Assembly: GCA_963836665.1 (NCBI GenBank) | Contig: CAWIKL010000001.1 | Span: 3,844,001-3,908,000 of the forward strand | Length of the DNA stretch: 64,000 bases | Direction: 5' to 3' | Origin: JAICSD01 sp963836665 | GTDB lineage: Bacteria; Acidobacteriota; Vicinamibacteria; Vicinamibacterales; 2-12-FULL-66-21 | Shown here: positions 49,171 to 57,195 of the stretch, piece after piece | Layout of the letters: each line of letters begins with the position of its first letter | Position numbering within the stretch: position 1 is the stretch's first letter | Program-made: the position numbers and the translations under genes | The notes under the pieces: generated by a model | What the model saw: only the letters and a program-made list of their open reading frames with translations | Database searches by the model: none | Told to the model about the DNA's origin: nothing

Positions 49171-49209
49171 AGGATGGTGATGGCCGTGGTGGTGCGCGAG
49201 GCGGAACAT
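49141..49209 (-). CDS. hisL: his operon leader peptide (22 aa, six His in seven codons)
   Basis: A 22-codon frame starts ATG at 49209 and ends TAG at 49143-49141. It begins MFRLAHHHGHHHPASA: codons 6-8 and 10-12 are CAC CAC CAC, CAT CAC CAT. Together with the intrinsic terminator 34 nt downstream and mutually exclusive pairings, this is a transcription attenuator that senses charged tRNA-His. It begins 13 bp after the ggt stop, so the his promoter lies in ggt or upstream. No good Shine-Dalgarno is seen; GAGGAAATAACCTG is about 20 nt away. It is too short for most gene callers. Confidence 0.88.
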   Translation of the reverse strand: MFRLAHHHGHHHPASAGRPGCA

Positions 49210-49222
49210 CTTGCCGATCAGG

Positions 49223-51004
49223 TTATTTCCTCGGGCCCGCCGAAGTCAAATGCGCTGCCGCCGGCGACGCCTTGCCGTCGGCGCTTCGGGACGTGTCTGC
49301 CGCGCCCCACGCCGTGCCCGAGGCGTCGACCGCGATCGAGTTGGCGTCCCCCTGCGCGCCGCCGGCCGTCACGCCGGCGTGTCCCATCGCGGTCAGCGCG
49401 TCGAGCAGCGCCTGATCGGCGCCGGCCCGTTCGATGTGGACGGTGTCGGGCATCCACTCGTGATCCAGGCGCGGCGCGTCCACCGCCTCACGGACGTTCA
49501 TGCCGAATTCGAGCACGTTGAGCACGACGTTGAAGACCGTGTTGATGATCGTGCGGCCGCCCGGCGATCCGGTGATCAGCACGGGCCTGCCGTTCTTCGA
49601 GATGATTGCCGGCGACATCGAACTGAGCATCCGCTTCCCCGGATCGATCAGGTTGGCCGGCGTGCCGATCGTGCCCCTCTCGTCGGTGACGCCAGGATTC
49701 TTGTTGAAGTCCCCCATCTCGTTGTTGAGCAGGAAGCCGGCGCCGTTGACGACCACGCGCGAGCCGTAGCCCCCTTCGAGCGTGAACGTGTTGCTGACCG
49801 CCATGCCGTTGCGATCGATAACGGAAAAATGCGTCGTCTCGTCCGGCTCCCCCGGCATGGTGGTCGTGAGGATGTCCTTGCCGAGAACCGCGCTGATGCT
49901 GGCTTTCGCTGGATCAATCGTCGCCGCGACGTCCTTCGCGTGATCCTTCGACGTCAAGGTGGCGATCGGTACCTGCACGAAGTCGGTATCGCCGAGGAAC
50001 CGCGCGCGATCGAGATAGGCACGGCGCATCGCTTCGATCTCGAGATGCTTGGCCTGGGCCGACGCCGCGCCTTTCGACTTCAGATCGTAGCCTTCCAGGA
50101 TGTTGAGCATTTCGATCATCGCGACGCCGCCCGAGCTGGGCGGCGCCATGGCGGCGATGTCGTAGCCGCGGAATGTCCCGGTCACGGGCGCGCGCTCCTT
50201 CGCCTGGTAGCCAGCGAGATCCTCTTTCGTGATCAGCCCGCCGTGAACGGCCATGTCCTCCGCGATCCGATCGGCGATCCAGCCTTTATAGAAGACGTCG
50301 GGGCCCTCGCTGGCTATCGCACGCAGCGTCTTGGCGAGATCGCCGAGGACGATCTGGTCGCCTGCCGCCCATTGGCCACCGCCCGGCTTGCCGTAGGCAG
50401 CGACTGATGCCGGATACTTCGCCATCACGCCGCCGCTTGGCGCGCCGTTGCGCTCGGTGGGGAAGAGCTGTGAGTTGAGGCTGCGCGCCAGTGCCGGCGA
50501 CAGCACGAAGCCGCCTTCGGCCATCGCCACCGCCGGCATCACGACGTCCTTCCAGGCGAGCTTGCCGAAGCGCTTGTGGGCGAGCGCCAGCCCGCGCACA
50601 GTGCCCGGAACGCCTGGCGCGAGATAGCCTTCGTTGGTCAGGCTGATGTCGATCTTGCCGTCGCGCACGTACATCGTGCGGGTCGACCTGCCAGGCGCCT
50701 TCTCTCGATAGTCGAACGACGTGACGTTGCCGTCGGCGGCTCGCACCAGCATGAATCCGCCGCCCCCGATGTTGCCGGCCGACGGATGGGTGACCGCGAG
50801 CGCGAACGCCGTCGCGACGGCGGCGTCGACGGCGTTGCCGCCGCGCTCGAGGATCGCCGCACCGGCGTCGCAGGCGGGCGCCGACGTGCACACGACGATG
50901 CCGTCCTTCGACGGGACGCCCTGGTCGATCGCGCTGCCGATCGGCGCGCTCGCTGTCACCAGCACGGCCATGGCGCATACCGTCCAGCGCGGTGAAATAG
51001 TCAT
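49223..51004 (-). CDS. ggt: Gamma-glutamyltransferase, exported
   Basis: 593 residues with a signal peptide (MTISPRWTVCAMAVLVTASA). An Ntn hydrolase that cleaves the gamma-glutamyl bond of glutathione and related peptides. Conserved: ILERGGNAVDAAVATAFALAV, GGGGFMLVR, YREKAPG with the substrate-binding Arg, and the autoprocessing site DETTHFSVID, where Thr390 becomes the catalytic N-terminus of the small subunit; GYGSRVVVNGAGFLLNNEM and LSSMSPAIISKNG with the oxyanion SSMSP follow. Acts in the periplasm. TATAAG lies 8 nt before the ATG. The his leader begins 13 bp after its stop. Confidence 0.93.
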   Translation of the reverse strand: MTISPRWTVCAMAVLVTASAPIGSAIDQGVPSKDGIVVCTSAPACDAGAAILERGGNAVDAAVATAFALAVTHPSAGNIGGGGFMLVRAADGNVTSFDYREKAPGRSTRTMYVRDGKIDISLTNEGYLAPGVPGTVRGLALAHKRFGKLAWKDVVMPAVAMAEGGFVLSPALARSLNSQLFPTERNGAPSGGVMAKYPASVAAYGKPGGGQWAAGDQIVLGDLAKTLRAIASEGPDVFYKGWIADRIAEDMAVHGGLITKEDLAGYQAKERAPVTGTFRGYDIAAMAPPSSGGVAMIEMLNILEGYDLKSKGAASAQAKHLEIEAMRRAYLDRARFLGDTDFVQVPIATLTSKDHAKDVAATIDPAKASISAVLGKDILTTTMPGEPDETTHFSVIDRNGMAVSNTFTLEGGYGSRVVVNGAGFLLNNEMGDFNKNPGVTDERGTIGTPANLIDPGKRMLSSMSPAIISKNGRPVLITGSPGGRTIINTVFNVVLNVLEFGMNVREAVDAPRLDHEWMPDTVHIERAGADQALLDALTAMGHAGVTAGGAQGDANSIAVDASGTAWGAADTSRSADGKASPAAAHLTSAGPRK

Positions 51005-51012
51005 CGGGCAAG

Positions 51013-51018
51013 CTTATA
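51013..51018 (-). promoter_or_regulatory. -10-like TATAAG for ggt, leaderless
   Basis: On the minus strand TATAAG ends 8 nt before the ggt ATG at 51004, with no Shine-Dalgarno. The 50-bp gap to the divergent glgX gene leaves little room for a second promoter. Confidence 0.4.
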
Positions 51019-51054
51019 TCCGCGGGAGCGCTTCTTGCACAACTCAGCCGTTGC

Positions 51055-53175
51055 ATGCGCATCTGGCCAGGCGAGCCATTGCCTCTCGGTGCTGTGTTCG
51101 ACGGTCAAGGCACCAACTTCTCTGTTTTCTCCGAGATCGCGACGCGCGTCGAACTCTGCCTGTTCGACGGCGCCGGCAAGGAGACGCGGATCCGCCTCCC
51201 AGAAGTCACGGCGCTTTGCTGGCACGGCTATTTTCCAGACATCAAGGCGGGTCAGCGCTACGGCTTCCGAGTGCACGGGCCGTGGGCGCCCGAAGACGGG
51301 CACTGGTGCAATCCCAACAAGGTGCTCCTCGATCCCTACGCCCAGGCGATCGACGGCGCCTGGAACTGGAACGAAGCCCTCTTCCCGTACCACTTCGACA
51401 ACCCCGAGGGATCGAAGAACGATCTCGACAGCGCCGCCTACATCCCCAAGTCGGTCGTCGTCGACCGATCGTTCGACTGGGGCGGCGATGCCCCGCCCAA
51501 GACGCCGTGGCACCAGACGATCGTCTACGAGACGCACGTCAAGGGCTTCACCAAGCGCCTGTGCGCGCTGCCCGACGCGGTCAAGGGCACTTACGCCGGG
51601 CTGGCGCACCCGGCCGCGGTCGAGTACCTGCAGAAGCTCGGCGTCACTGCTGTCGAACTGCTGCCCGTGCAGCAGTTCGTCCAGGACTCGCTGCTACTCG
51701 ATCGCGGGCTGCGCAACTACTGGGGTTACAACTCGATCGGCTACTTCGCGCCGCACAACGAGTACTCCTCGTCCGGGCACGGCGGCGAGCAGGTGCGCGA
51801 GTTCAAGGAAGCGGTCAAGGCGCTGCATGCCGCCGGCATCGAGGTCATCCTCGACGTCGTCTACAACCACACGGCCGAGGGGAATCACCTCGGGCCCGTG
51901 CTGTCGTTCAAGGGGCTCGACAACGCCGCCTACTACCGCCTCGTTGGCGACAAGCGGCGCTATTACATGGACTACACCGGCACCGGCAACACGCTGAACA
52001 TGCGGCATCCGCATGTTTTGCAGCTGCTGATGGATAGCCTGCGCTACTGGGTCACCGACATGCACGTGGACGGCTTTCGCTTCGACCTCGCCGCGGCGCT
52101 GGCGCGCGAGCTGCACGACGTCGACCGACTGTCGGCGTTCTTCGATCTGATGCAGCAGGACCCGATCGTCAACCAGGTGAAGCTGATTGCCGAGCCGTGG
52201 GACGTCGGTGAAGGTGGGTATCAGGTGGGCAACTTCCCGCCGCTCTGGTCGGAGTGGAACGGCAAGTATCGCGATTCGACGCGCGACTTCTGGCGCGGGA
52301 CGGATCAGACACTGGCGGAATTCGGCTCGCGCTTCACCGGCAGCTCCGATCTCTACCAGGGAACCGCGCGCCGTCCCTACGCCAGCGTGAACTTCATCAC
52401 CGCCCACGACGGCTTCACGCTGCGCGACCTGGTGTCCTACAACGACAAGCACAACGAGGCGAACGGCGAAGAGAACCGCGACGGCGAGAGTCACAACCGC
52501 GCGTGGAACTGCGGCGTCGAAGGGCCGAGCGACGACGCGCACGTCAACGAGCTGCGCGGCCGGCAGCAGCGTAACTTCCTGGCAACGCTCTTCCTGTCGC
52601 AGGGGGTCCCGATGCTGTGCGGCGGCGACGAGATCGGCCGCAGCCAGCAGGGCAACAACAACGCCTACTGCCAGGACAGCGAGATCTCCTGGTACGACTG
52701 GGCGCACGCCGACCAGGCACTCCTCGGCTTCACCCGGGAACTGATTCGCCTGCGCTCGGAGCATCCCGTTTTCTGCCGCCGCCGCTGGTTCCAGGGCCGC
52801 TCGATCCGTGGCAGCGACGTCGGCGACATCGGCTGGTTCACCCCGGGCGGCACCGAGATGTCGGACCAGGACTGGCAGACCGGCTTCGCCAAATCGCTCG
52901 GCGTCTTCCTCAACGGCGACGCCATCCACACGCTCGACGAACACGGCCAGCGCGTCGTCGACGACAGCTTCTACGTGATGTTCAACGCCCACTCCGAACC
53001 GGTGGAGTTCGTCCTGCCGGAGTCGAAGTGGGGGGAGCAGTGGACGATCGCGTTCGATACCAGCACGACGCCGGATCACGCGGACGTCGACGCGACTGGC
53101 CGCGCACTGGCCGCCGCTGAGCACGTGCACGTGCAGGGCTGGTCGCTGGTGCTGCTGCGCCGCGTGCAAGGCTAG
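51055..53175 (+). CDS. glgX: Glycogen debranching enzyme GlgX
   Basis: 706 residues, GH13 isoamylase-type. Trims short branches from phosphorylase-limited glycogen. N-terminal CBM48-like domain (GAVFDGQGTNFSVFSEIATR), then the (beta/alpha)8 core with catalytic Asp344 in GFRFDLAAAL, Glu380 in LIAEPWDVGEGGYQVG and Asp452 in TAHDGFTLRDLV; VELLPVQQF, YWGYNSIGYFAPH and VVYNHTAEGNHLGP are diagnostic, and the C-terminal domain holds FNAHSEPVEFVLPE. The start codon has no visible ribosome site. No glycogen phosphorylase or synthase gene is in the window. Confidence 0.94.
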   Translation: MRIWPGEPLPLGAVFDGQGTNFSVFSEIATRVELCLFDGAGKETRIRLPEVTALCWHGYFPDIKAGQRYGFRVHGPWAPEDGHWCNPNKVLLDPYAQAIDGAWNWNEALFPYHFDNPEGSKNDLDSAAYIPKSVVVDRSFDWGGDAPPKTPWHQTIVYETHVKGFTKRLCALPDAVKGTYAGLAHPAAVEYLQKLGVTAVELLPVQQFVQDSLLLDRGLRNYWGYNSIGYFAPHNEYSSSGHGGEQVREFKEAVKALHAAGIEVILDVVYNHTAEGNHLGPVLSFKGLDNAAYYRLVGDKRRYYMDYTGTGNTLNMRHPHVLQLLMDSLRYWVTDMHVDGFRFDLAAALARELHDVDRLSAFFDLMQQDPIVNQVKLIAEPWDVGEGGYQVGNFPPLWSEWNGKYRDSTRDFWRGTDQTLAEFGSRFTGSSDLYQGTARRPYASVNFITAHDGFTLRDLVSYNDKHNEANGEENRDGESHNRAWNCGVEGPSDDAHVNELRGRQQRNFLATLFLSQGVPMLCGGDEIGRSQQGNNNAYCQDSEISWYDWAHADQALLGFTRELIRLRSEHPVFCRRRWFQGRSIRGSDVGDIGWFTPGGTEMSDQDWQTGFAKSLGVFLNGDAIHTLDEHGQRVVDDSFYVMFNAHSEPVEFVLPESKWGEQWTIAFDTSTTPDHADVDATGRALAAAEHVHVQGWSLVLLRRVQG

Positions 53176-53258
53176 AGGCCTATCCCATACACGGCTGCGC
53201 GGGGCCGGCGCCAGCCCGCGGCCTCTACCCCGGGCCGTGCTCGTATTAAGCTGTCGCT

Positions 53259-54029
53259 GTGACTCGCACGATGGTCGCGATGCTGTTCGCCGCGTTCGCC
53301 GCGAGGACACAGGGGTTGCCAGCGGCGAAGCCCATTACTGTGTCTGCGGCGGTCAGCCTGACCGACGTCCTCACCGCTATCGCCGAGGAGTACGGCAAGG
53401 CTGGGAAGGGGTCGGTGCGCTTCAATTTCGGCGCCTCGAACGTGCTGGCGCGCCAAATCACAGACGGCGCCCCCGTCGACATGTTCCTCAGTGCAGACGA
53501 GGCCCAGATGGACGTCGTCGCCGCCGCGCATCTTCTGCTCGACGGCTGGCGCGTCGACCTGCTCCGCAACCAGCTGGCCATCGTGGTGCCGAATGATCGG
53601 CCGCGGACGATGACGAGCGCGCGCGAGCTGACGGGCGAGGCGTTTCGTCGTATCGCCCTCGGCGATCCCGCCGCGGTGCCGGCGGGTGTCTATGCCAAGG
53701 CGTATCTGCAGCAGCTGGACCTGTGGTCGGCGATCGAGCCGAAGGTGGTGCCGTGCGCCAGCGTCCGCGCTGCGCTGGCCGCGGTCGAGACGGGCGCCGC
53801 CGACGCCGCGATCGTCTACCGCACCGACGCCCGTATCGCGCTCAAGGCCGTCGTCGCCTACGTCGTCCCGATCGATCGCGGTCCTCGCATCGTCTATCCC
53901 GCTGCGATCATGAAAGGGGCGGCGGCTGTGGACGAGTCCAAGCGGTTCCTCGACTTCCTGCGCGGCGCGACCGCCGCGCGCGTCTTCGAGCGCTTCGGTT
54001 TCACGCTCGCTGCCTCCCAGCCGCGGTAA
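53259..54029 (+). CDS. modA: ModA, molybdate-binding periplasmic protein
   Basis: 256 residues, exported (N-terminus hydrophobic, MTRTMVAMLFAAFAARTQ; a weak signal peptide). Conserved: ITVSAAVSLTDVLTAIAEEYGK, where Ser and Ala contact the oxyanion, FNFGASNVLARQITDGAPVDMFLSAD, RIALGDPAAVPAGVYAKAYL and DAAIVYRTDA. It captures molybdate or tungstate. GTG at 53259 is taken as the start because TATTAA lies 9 nt before; an ATG at 53271 is possible. modB follows after 6 bp. Confidence 0.9.
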   Translation: MTRTMVAMLFAAFAARTQGLPAAKPITVSAAVSLTDVLTAIAEEYGKAGKGSVRFNFGASNVLARQITDGAPVDMFLSADEAQMDVVAAAHLLLDGWRVDLLRNQLAIVVPNDRPRTMTSARELTGEAFRRIALGDPAAVPAGVYAKAYLQQLDLWSAIEPKVVPCASVRAALAAVETGAADAAIVYRTDARIALKAVVAYVVPIDRGPRIVYPAAIMKGAAAVDESKRFLDFLRGATAARVFERFGFTLAASQPR

Positions 54030-54035
54030 CACCGC

Positions 54036-54695
54036 ATGGAGATCTGGCGCATCACGTGGTTCACGGTGGCCTGTGCCGCCGCCGCAACCGCGATCGTGCT
54101 GCCGGCAGGCGTCGGCCTGGCGTGGCTGCTGGCGCGGCGGCGGTTCCCGGGTCGGTCGATCGTCGAAACGATCGTGTCGATGCCGCTCGTGATGCCGCCG
54201 GTGGCGACTGGCCTGATCCTGCTGATGCTGCTGAGCCGGCGCGGCGTCGTTGGCCGCCTCCTCGAGCAGGTCGGCATCGACGTCGTGTTCACGTGGAAGG
54301 CGGTCGTGATCGCGATGGCGATCATGGGCCTGCCGCTGCTGGTGCGCACGGCGCGTGCCGGGTTCGAGCAGATCGACGTGCGCTACGAGGAGGTCGCGGC
54401 GACCCTCGGGGCGCGTCCGTTCCGGGTCTTTCTGACGATTTCGCTGCCGCTGGCATGGCCGTCGGTCCTGGCCGGCGCGGTGCTGGCGTTCGCGCGCGCC
54501 CTCGGTGAGTTCGGGGCGACCATCGTCGTTGCCGGCAGCATTCCGGGCGTCACACGCACGCTCGCGGTGGCCATCTACACCGGCGCCGAGACCGGGCATG
54601 ACGCCGAAGCAGCGACGCTGCTGGTGATTTCCGCGGCCATTGCCTTTGCCGCGCTGTGGGCGTCGAACCGGCTCGTCGAGCGGCGCGCCGCATGA
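54036..54695 (+). CDS. modB: ModB, molybdate ABC transporter permease
   Basis: 219 residues with five to six membrane helices. MPLVMPPVATGLILLMLL is typical of ModB, and the EAA loop YEEVAATLGARPFRVFLTIS contacts the ATPase; GEFGATIVVAGSIPG is another signature. Forms the channel for molybdate. Overlaps modC by ATGA (54692-54695), so the two are translationally coupled. Confidence 0.93.
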   Translation: MEIWRITWFTVACAAAATAIVLPAGVGLAWLLARRRFPGRSIVETIVSMPLVMPPVATGLILLMLLSRRGVVGRLLEQVGIDVVFTWKAVVIAMAIMGLPLLVRTARAGFEQIDVRYEEVAATLGARPFRVFLTISLPLAWPSVLAGAVLAFARALGEFGATIVVAGSIPGVTRTLAVAIYTGAETGHDAEAATLLVISAAIAFAALWASNRLVERRAA

Positions 54696-55328
54696 TCGAC
54701 GTCGACATCGCGCTCACGCAGGGAACCTTCACGCTGTCGGCGGGGTTCGTGCTCGACAGCCGTGCCGCGGCGCTCTTCGGCCCCTCAGGCGCCGGCAAGA
54801 CGACGATCCTCGACGCCATCGCCGGCCTGCGCACGCCCGACAGCGGCTCTATCGAGGTCGGCGGACGCGTGCTGTTCTCGAGCCGCCGGCGCATCGACCT
54901 GCCCGTCTACCAGCGCCACGTCGGCTACGTGCGGCAGGACGTGGCGCTGTTCCCGCACATGCACGTGCGGCGCAACCTGCTGTACCGGTACCCACGCCGC
55001 CTCAGCGCCGCCGGATCTCTCCCGTGTGCTGATGATGCTCGAGATCGAGCCATTGATCGATCGTCGCGTGACCGAGTTGTCGGGCGGCGAACGGCAGCGG
55101 GTCGCGCTCGGCCGCGCGCTGATGTCAGGTCCGTCGCTGCTGTTGCTCGACGAACCGCTCGCCGCCGTCGACGCGCCGCTGCGCCGCCGCATCCTGCCCT
55201 ACCTGCGCCGTGTCCGCGACGAGTTGCGCATCCCGATCATCTACGTCTCGCACGACCGCGACGAGGTGGACGAGCTGGCCGACCGCGTGGTGACGATCGA
55301 GAACGGCCGCATCGTCGGCGTTGCATAG
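54692..55328 (+). CDS. modC: ModC, molybdate ABC transporter ATPase, frameshifted in this assembly
   Basis: About 211 residues after repair. Walker A GPSGAGKTT, Q-loop region RHVGYVRQDVALFPHMHVR, signature LSGGERQRVALGRALM, Walker B LLLLDEPLAAVD and switch SHDRDEVDELADRV. It is short: the C-terminal Mop/TOBE regulatory domain of ordinary ModC (about 350 residues) is absent. The frame breaks at 54985-54986 or 54991-54993, within TGTACCGGTACCC, where one C after a GTAC is surplus; removal gives RNLLYGTHAAS or RNLLYRYHAAS leading into PPDLSRVLMMLEIE. Overlaps modB by four bases. Confidence 0.9.
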
Positions 55329-55381
55329 GGTGGAGCACCGCGTCAGCTGAACCTCGATGCCGTACTAAGCCATCGTGGTGA

Positions 55382-55411
55382 TTGACAGTCGCGTGACGCT
55401 GCTGCTTCAAT
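55382..55411 (+). promoter_or_regulatory. Sigma70-type promoter upstream of membrane protein gene
   Basis: Perfect -35 TTGACA (55382-55387), 18 bp, then TTCAAT (55406-55411). It points to the polytopic gene that follows the modABC operon. Confidence 0.45.
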
Positions 55412-55448
55412 CGTCCGCCTGCGGAAACTCCTGCTCGGCGCAGCCGTC

Positions 55449-57195
55449 TTGCTGTTCGGGTGGGGCGTCGCCGTTGCGCTGACAGGCGGCGTCGATACCC
55501 GCCTCGCCGGCGTCGTGATTCGATCGCGCGCCCCCTTTCGCCCGCTGACCGCCAGTCTCGCGCTCGTCCTCCTGACGGCTCTGGTCTACCGCGTGGAGTC
55601 CGCCGCGCAACTCGATCGCGCCGTCGGGTGGCTGAACCGGCGGGGCGCGCTGCTTGCCATCGTCGCCGCCGCGGCGCTCGGCGCGCACGGCGTTCTGTTT
55701 GGATCTTTCAGCGCGGGTGGATCGGATTCGTACGGCTACGTCAACCAGGCGTACGACTGGAAGGCCGGCCGGCTGCCCGGACCGCTCCCGCTGGCGCTGA
55801 CGCTGCCGTTCCAAGAGTCGGACCACATGCAGACGCCGCTCGGCTATCGTGTCGGCGTTCGGCCGCACACGATGGTGCCGACCTACGCGCCAGGACTGCC
55901 GCTGCTGATGGCGGTGGCGCTTGTCGCCGGTCGCCTCGGCCCGTTCTTCGTCGTTCCCGCCTTTGCCGCGCTGTTTGTGTGGTTGACGTTCCGGCTCGGC
56001 ACGATCGCCGGCGGACGCGCCGTCGGCGTGGTTGCCGTCATCGGTACTCGTGACCTGTCCCGTCGTCCTCTACCAGTCGCTCTGGCCGATGAGCGACATT
56101 CCAGCCGGCGCGCTATGGACGGGTGCGATCGTCAGTGCCTTAGGTGCCTCTCGGCGCACGTCGCTCGCGGCGGGCCTGTGGGCAGCCGTCGCGCTCCTGG
56201 TCCGACCCAATCTGCTGTTCGTTCCGATCGTTCCATTCCTGCTCGTCGCGCTGAACGCGCACGGCCGCGAACGGATCATCAGGGCATTCCTCTTCGTCGC
56301 GCCGATCGTACCGACGACCCTCTTCATCGCGACGCTGAACACGTGGTGGTACGGCTCGCCGTCGAATTCCGGCTACGGCGCCGCCGGTGAGCTCTACCTG
56401 CTCTCGAACGTCTGGCCGAACGCCCGGTTGTACGCGTCGTGGTTGTGGGAGTCGCAATCTCCGTGGCTGCTGCTCGCGCTGCTGCCGTGTGCGCCGCCGC
56501 TTGCCACGACGATGAACCGCCGCGCGATCGCCGCGTGCGCCGCGCTTTGCGTCGCGGCACTGGCCAGCTACCTCAGCTACTCTCAGTTCGAAGTGTGGTG
56601 GTACCTGAGGTTCCTGATGCCCGCGTTTGCCGCGTTCGCGGTACTGATCGCCGCCGGGGTGGTCGCCATTGCCCGCACCGTGCCGCCGCCCTACGGACGT
56701 ACCGCCGCGGCCGTTGCCCTCTCCCTGATGGTCACGACGACTGTGTCATTCGCCACGGCAAGAGGTGTGTTCGGGGGGCTACGCGCCGCCGAGCGCCGTT
56801 ACATCGATGTCGGCGAGTTCGCCGGGGAGCGACTGCCGTCGAACGCGATCCTGTTCGCCGTGCAGCATAGCGGCAGCCTGCGCTTCTACTCGGGACATCT
56901 CACGCTGCGCTTCGACTGGGTGCAGAAAGAGTGGGCGGCCGGCGTGTCCGGCGGCATCGAACGGCTCGGTTTCCATCCCTACCTGATCGCCGACGACTTC
57001 GAGATCCCGCAGGTACGCAGCCAATTCGGGTTGGCCGAAGAGGCACCGCTTCCGTGGCCGGTCGTGGCGCGGATGCGAGACCTCGGAGGGTTGACCGTCT
57101 ACGACATGGCAACGAGGCCGGAGGGCGCCCAACCAATGGCGCTCGAACCGGGCAGCGGCCGCTGGTGTCCGCCGCGCCGGCGTCCCACTATCTGA
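55449..57195 (+). CDS. Polytopic membrane protein, GT-C glycosyltransferase-like, frameshifted in this assembly
   Basis: 581 residues after repair. About 11 membrane helices in two-thirds of the protein and a soluble C-terminal domain from about 430. The first external loop contains GSFSAGGSDSYGYVNQAYDW, and PVVLYQSLWPMSDIPAGALW and LVRPNLLFVP recall membrane mannosyl- or arabinosyltransferase-like proteins. The frame breaks at 56043-56044: ATCGGTACTC should read ATCGTACTC, giving VVAVIVLVTCPVVLYQ; on the minus strand this is again a C added after GTAC. The start is uncertain: TTG at 55449 is used, but the first membrane helix (RLRKLLLGAAVLLFGWG) begins earlier, and no ATG or GTG is available in frame. 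Substrate unknown. Confidence 0.7.
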
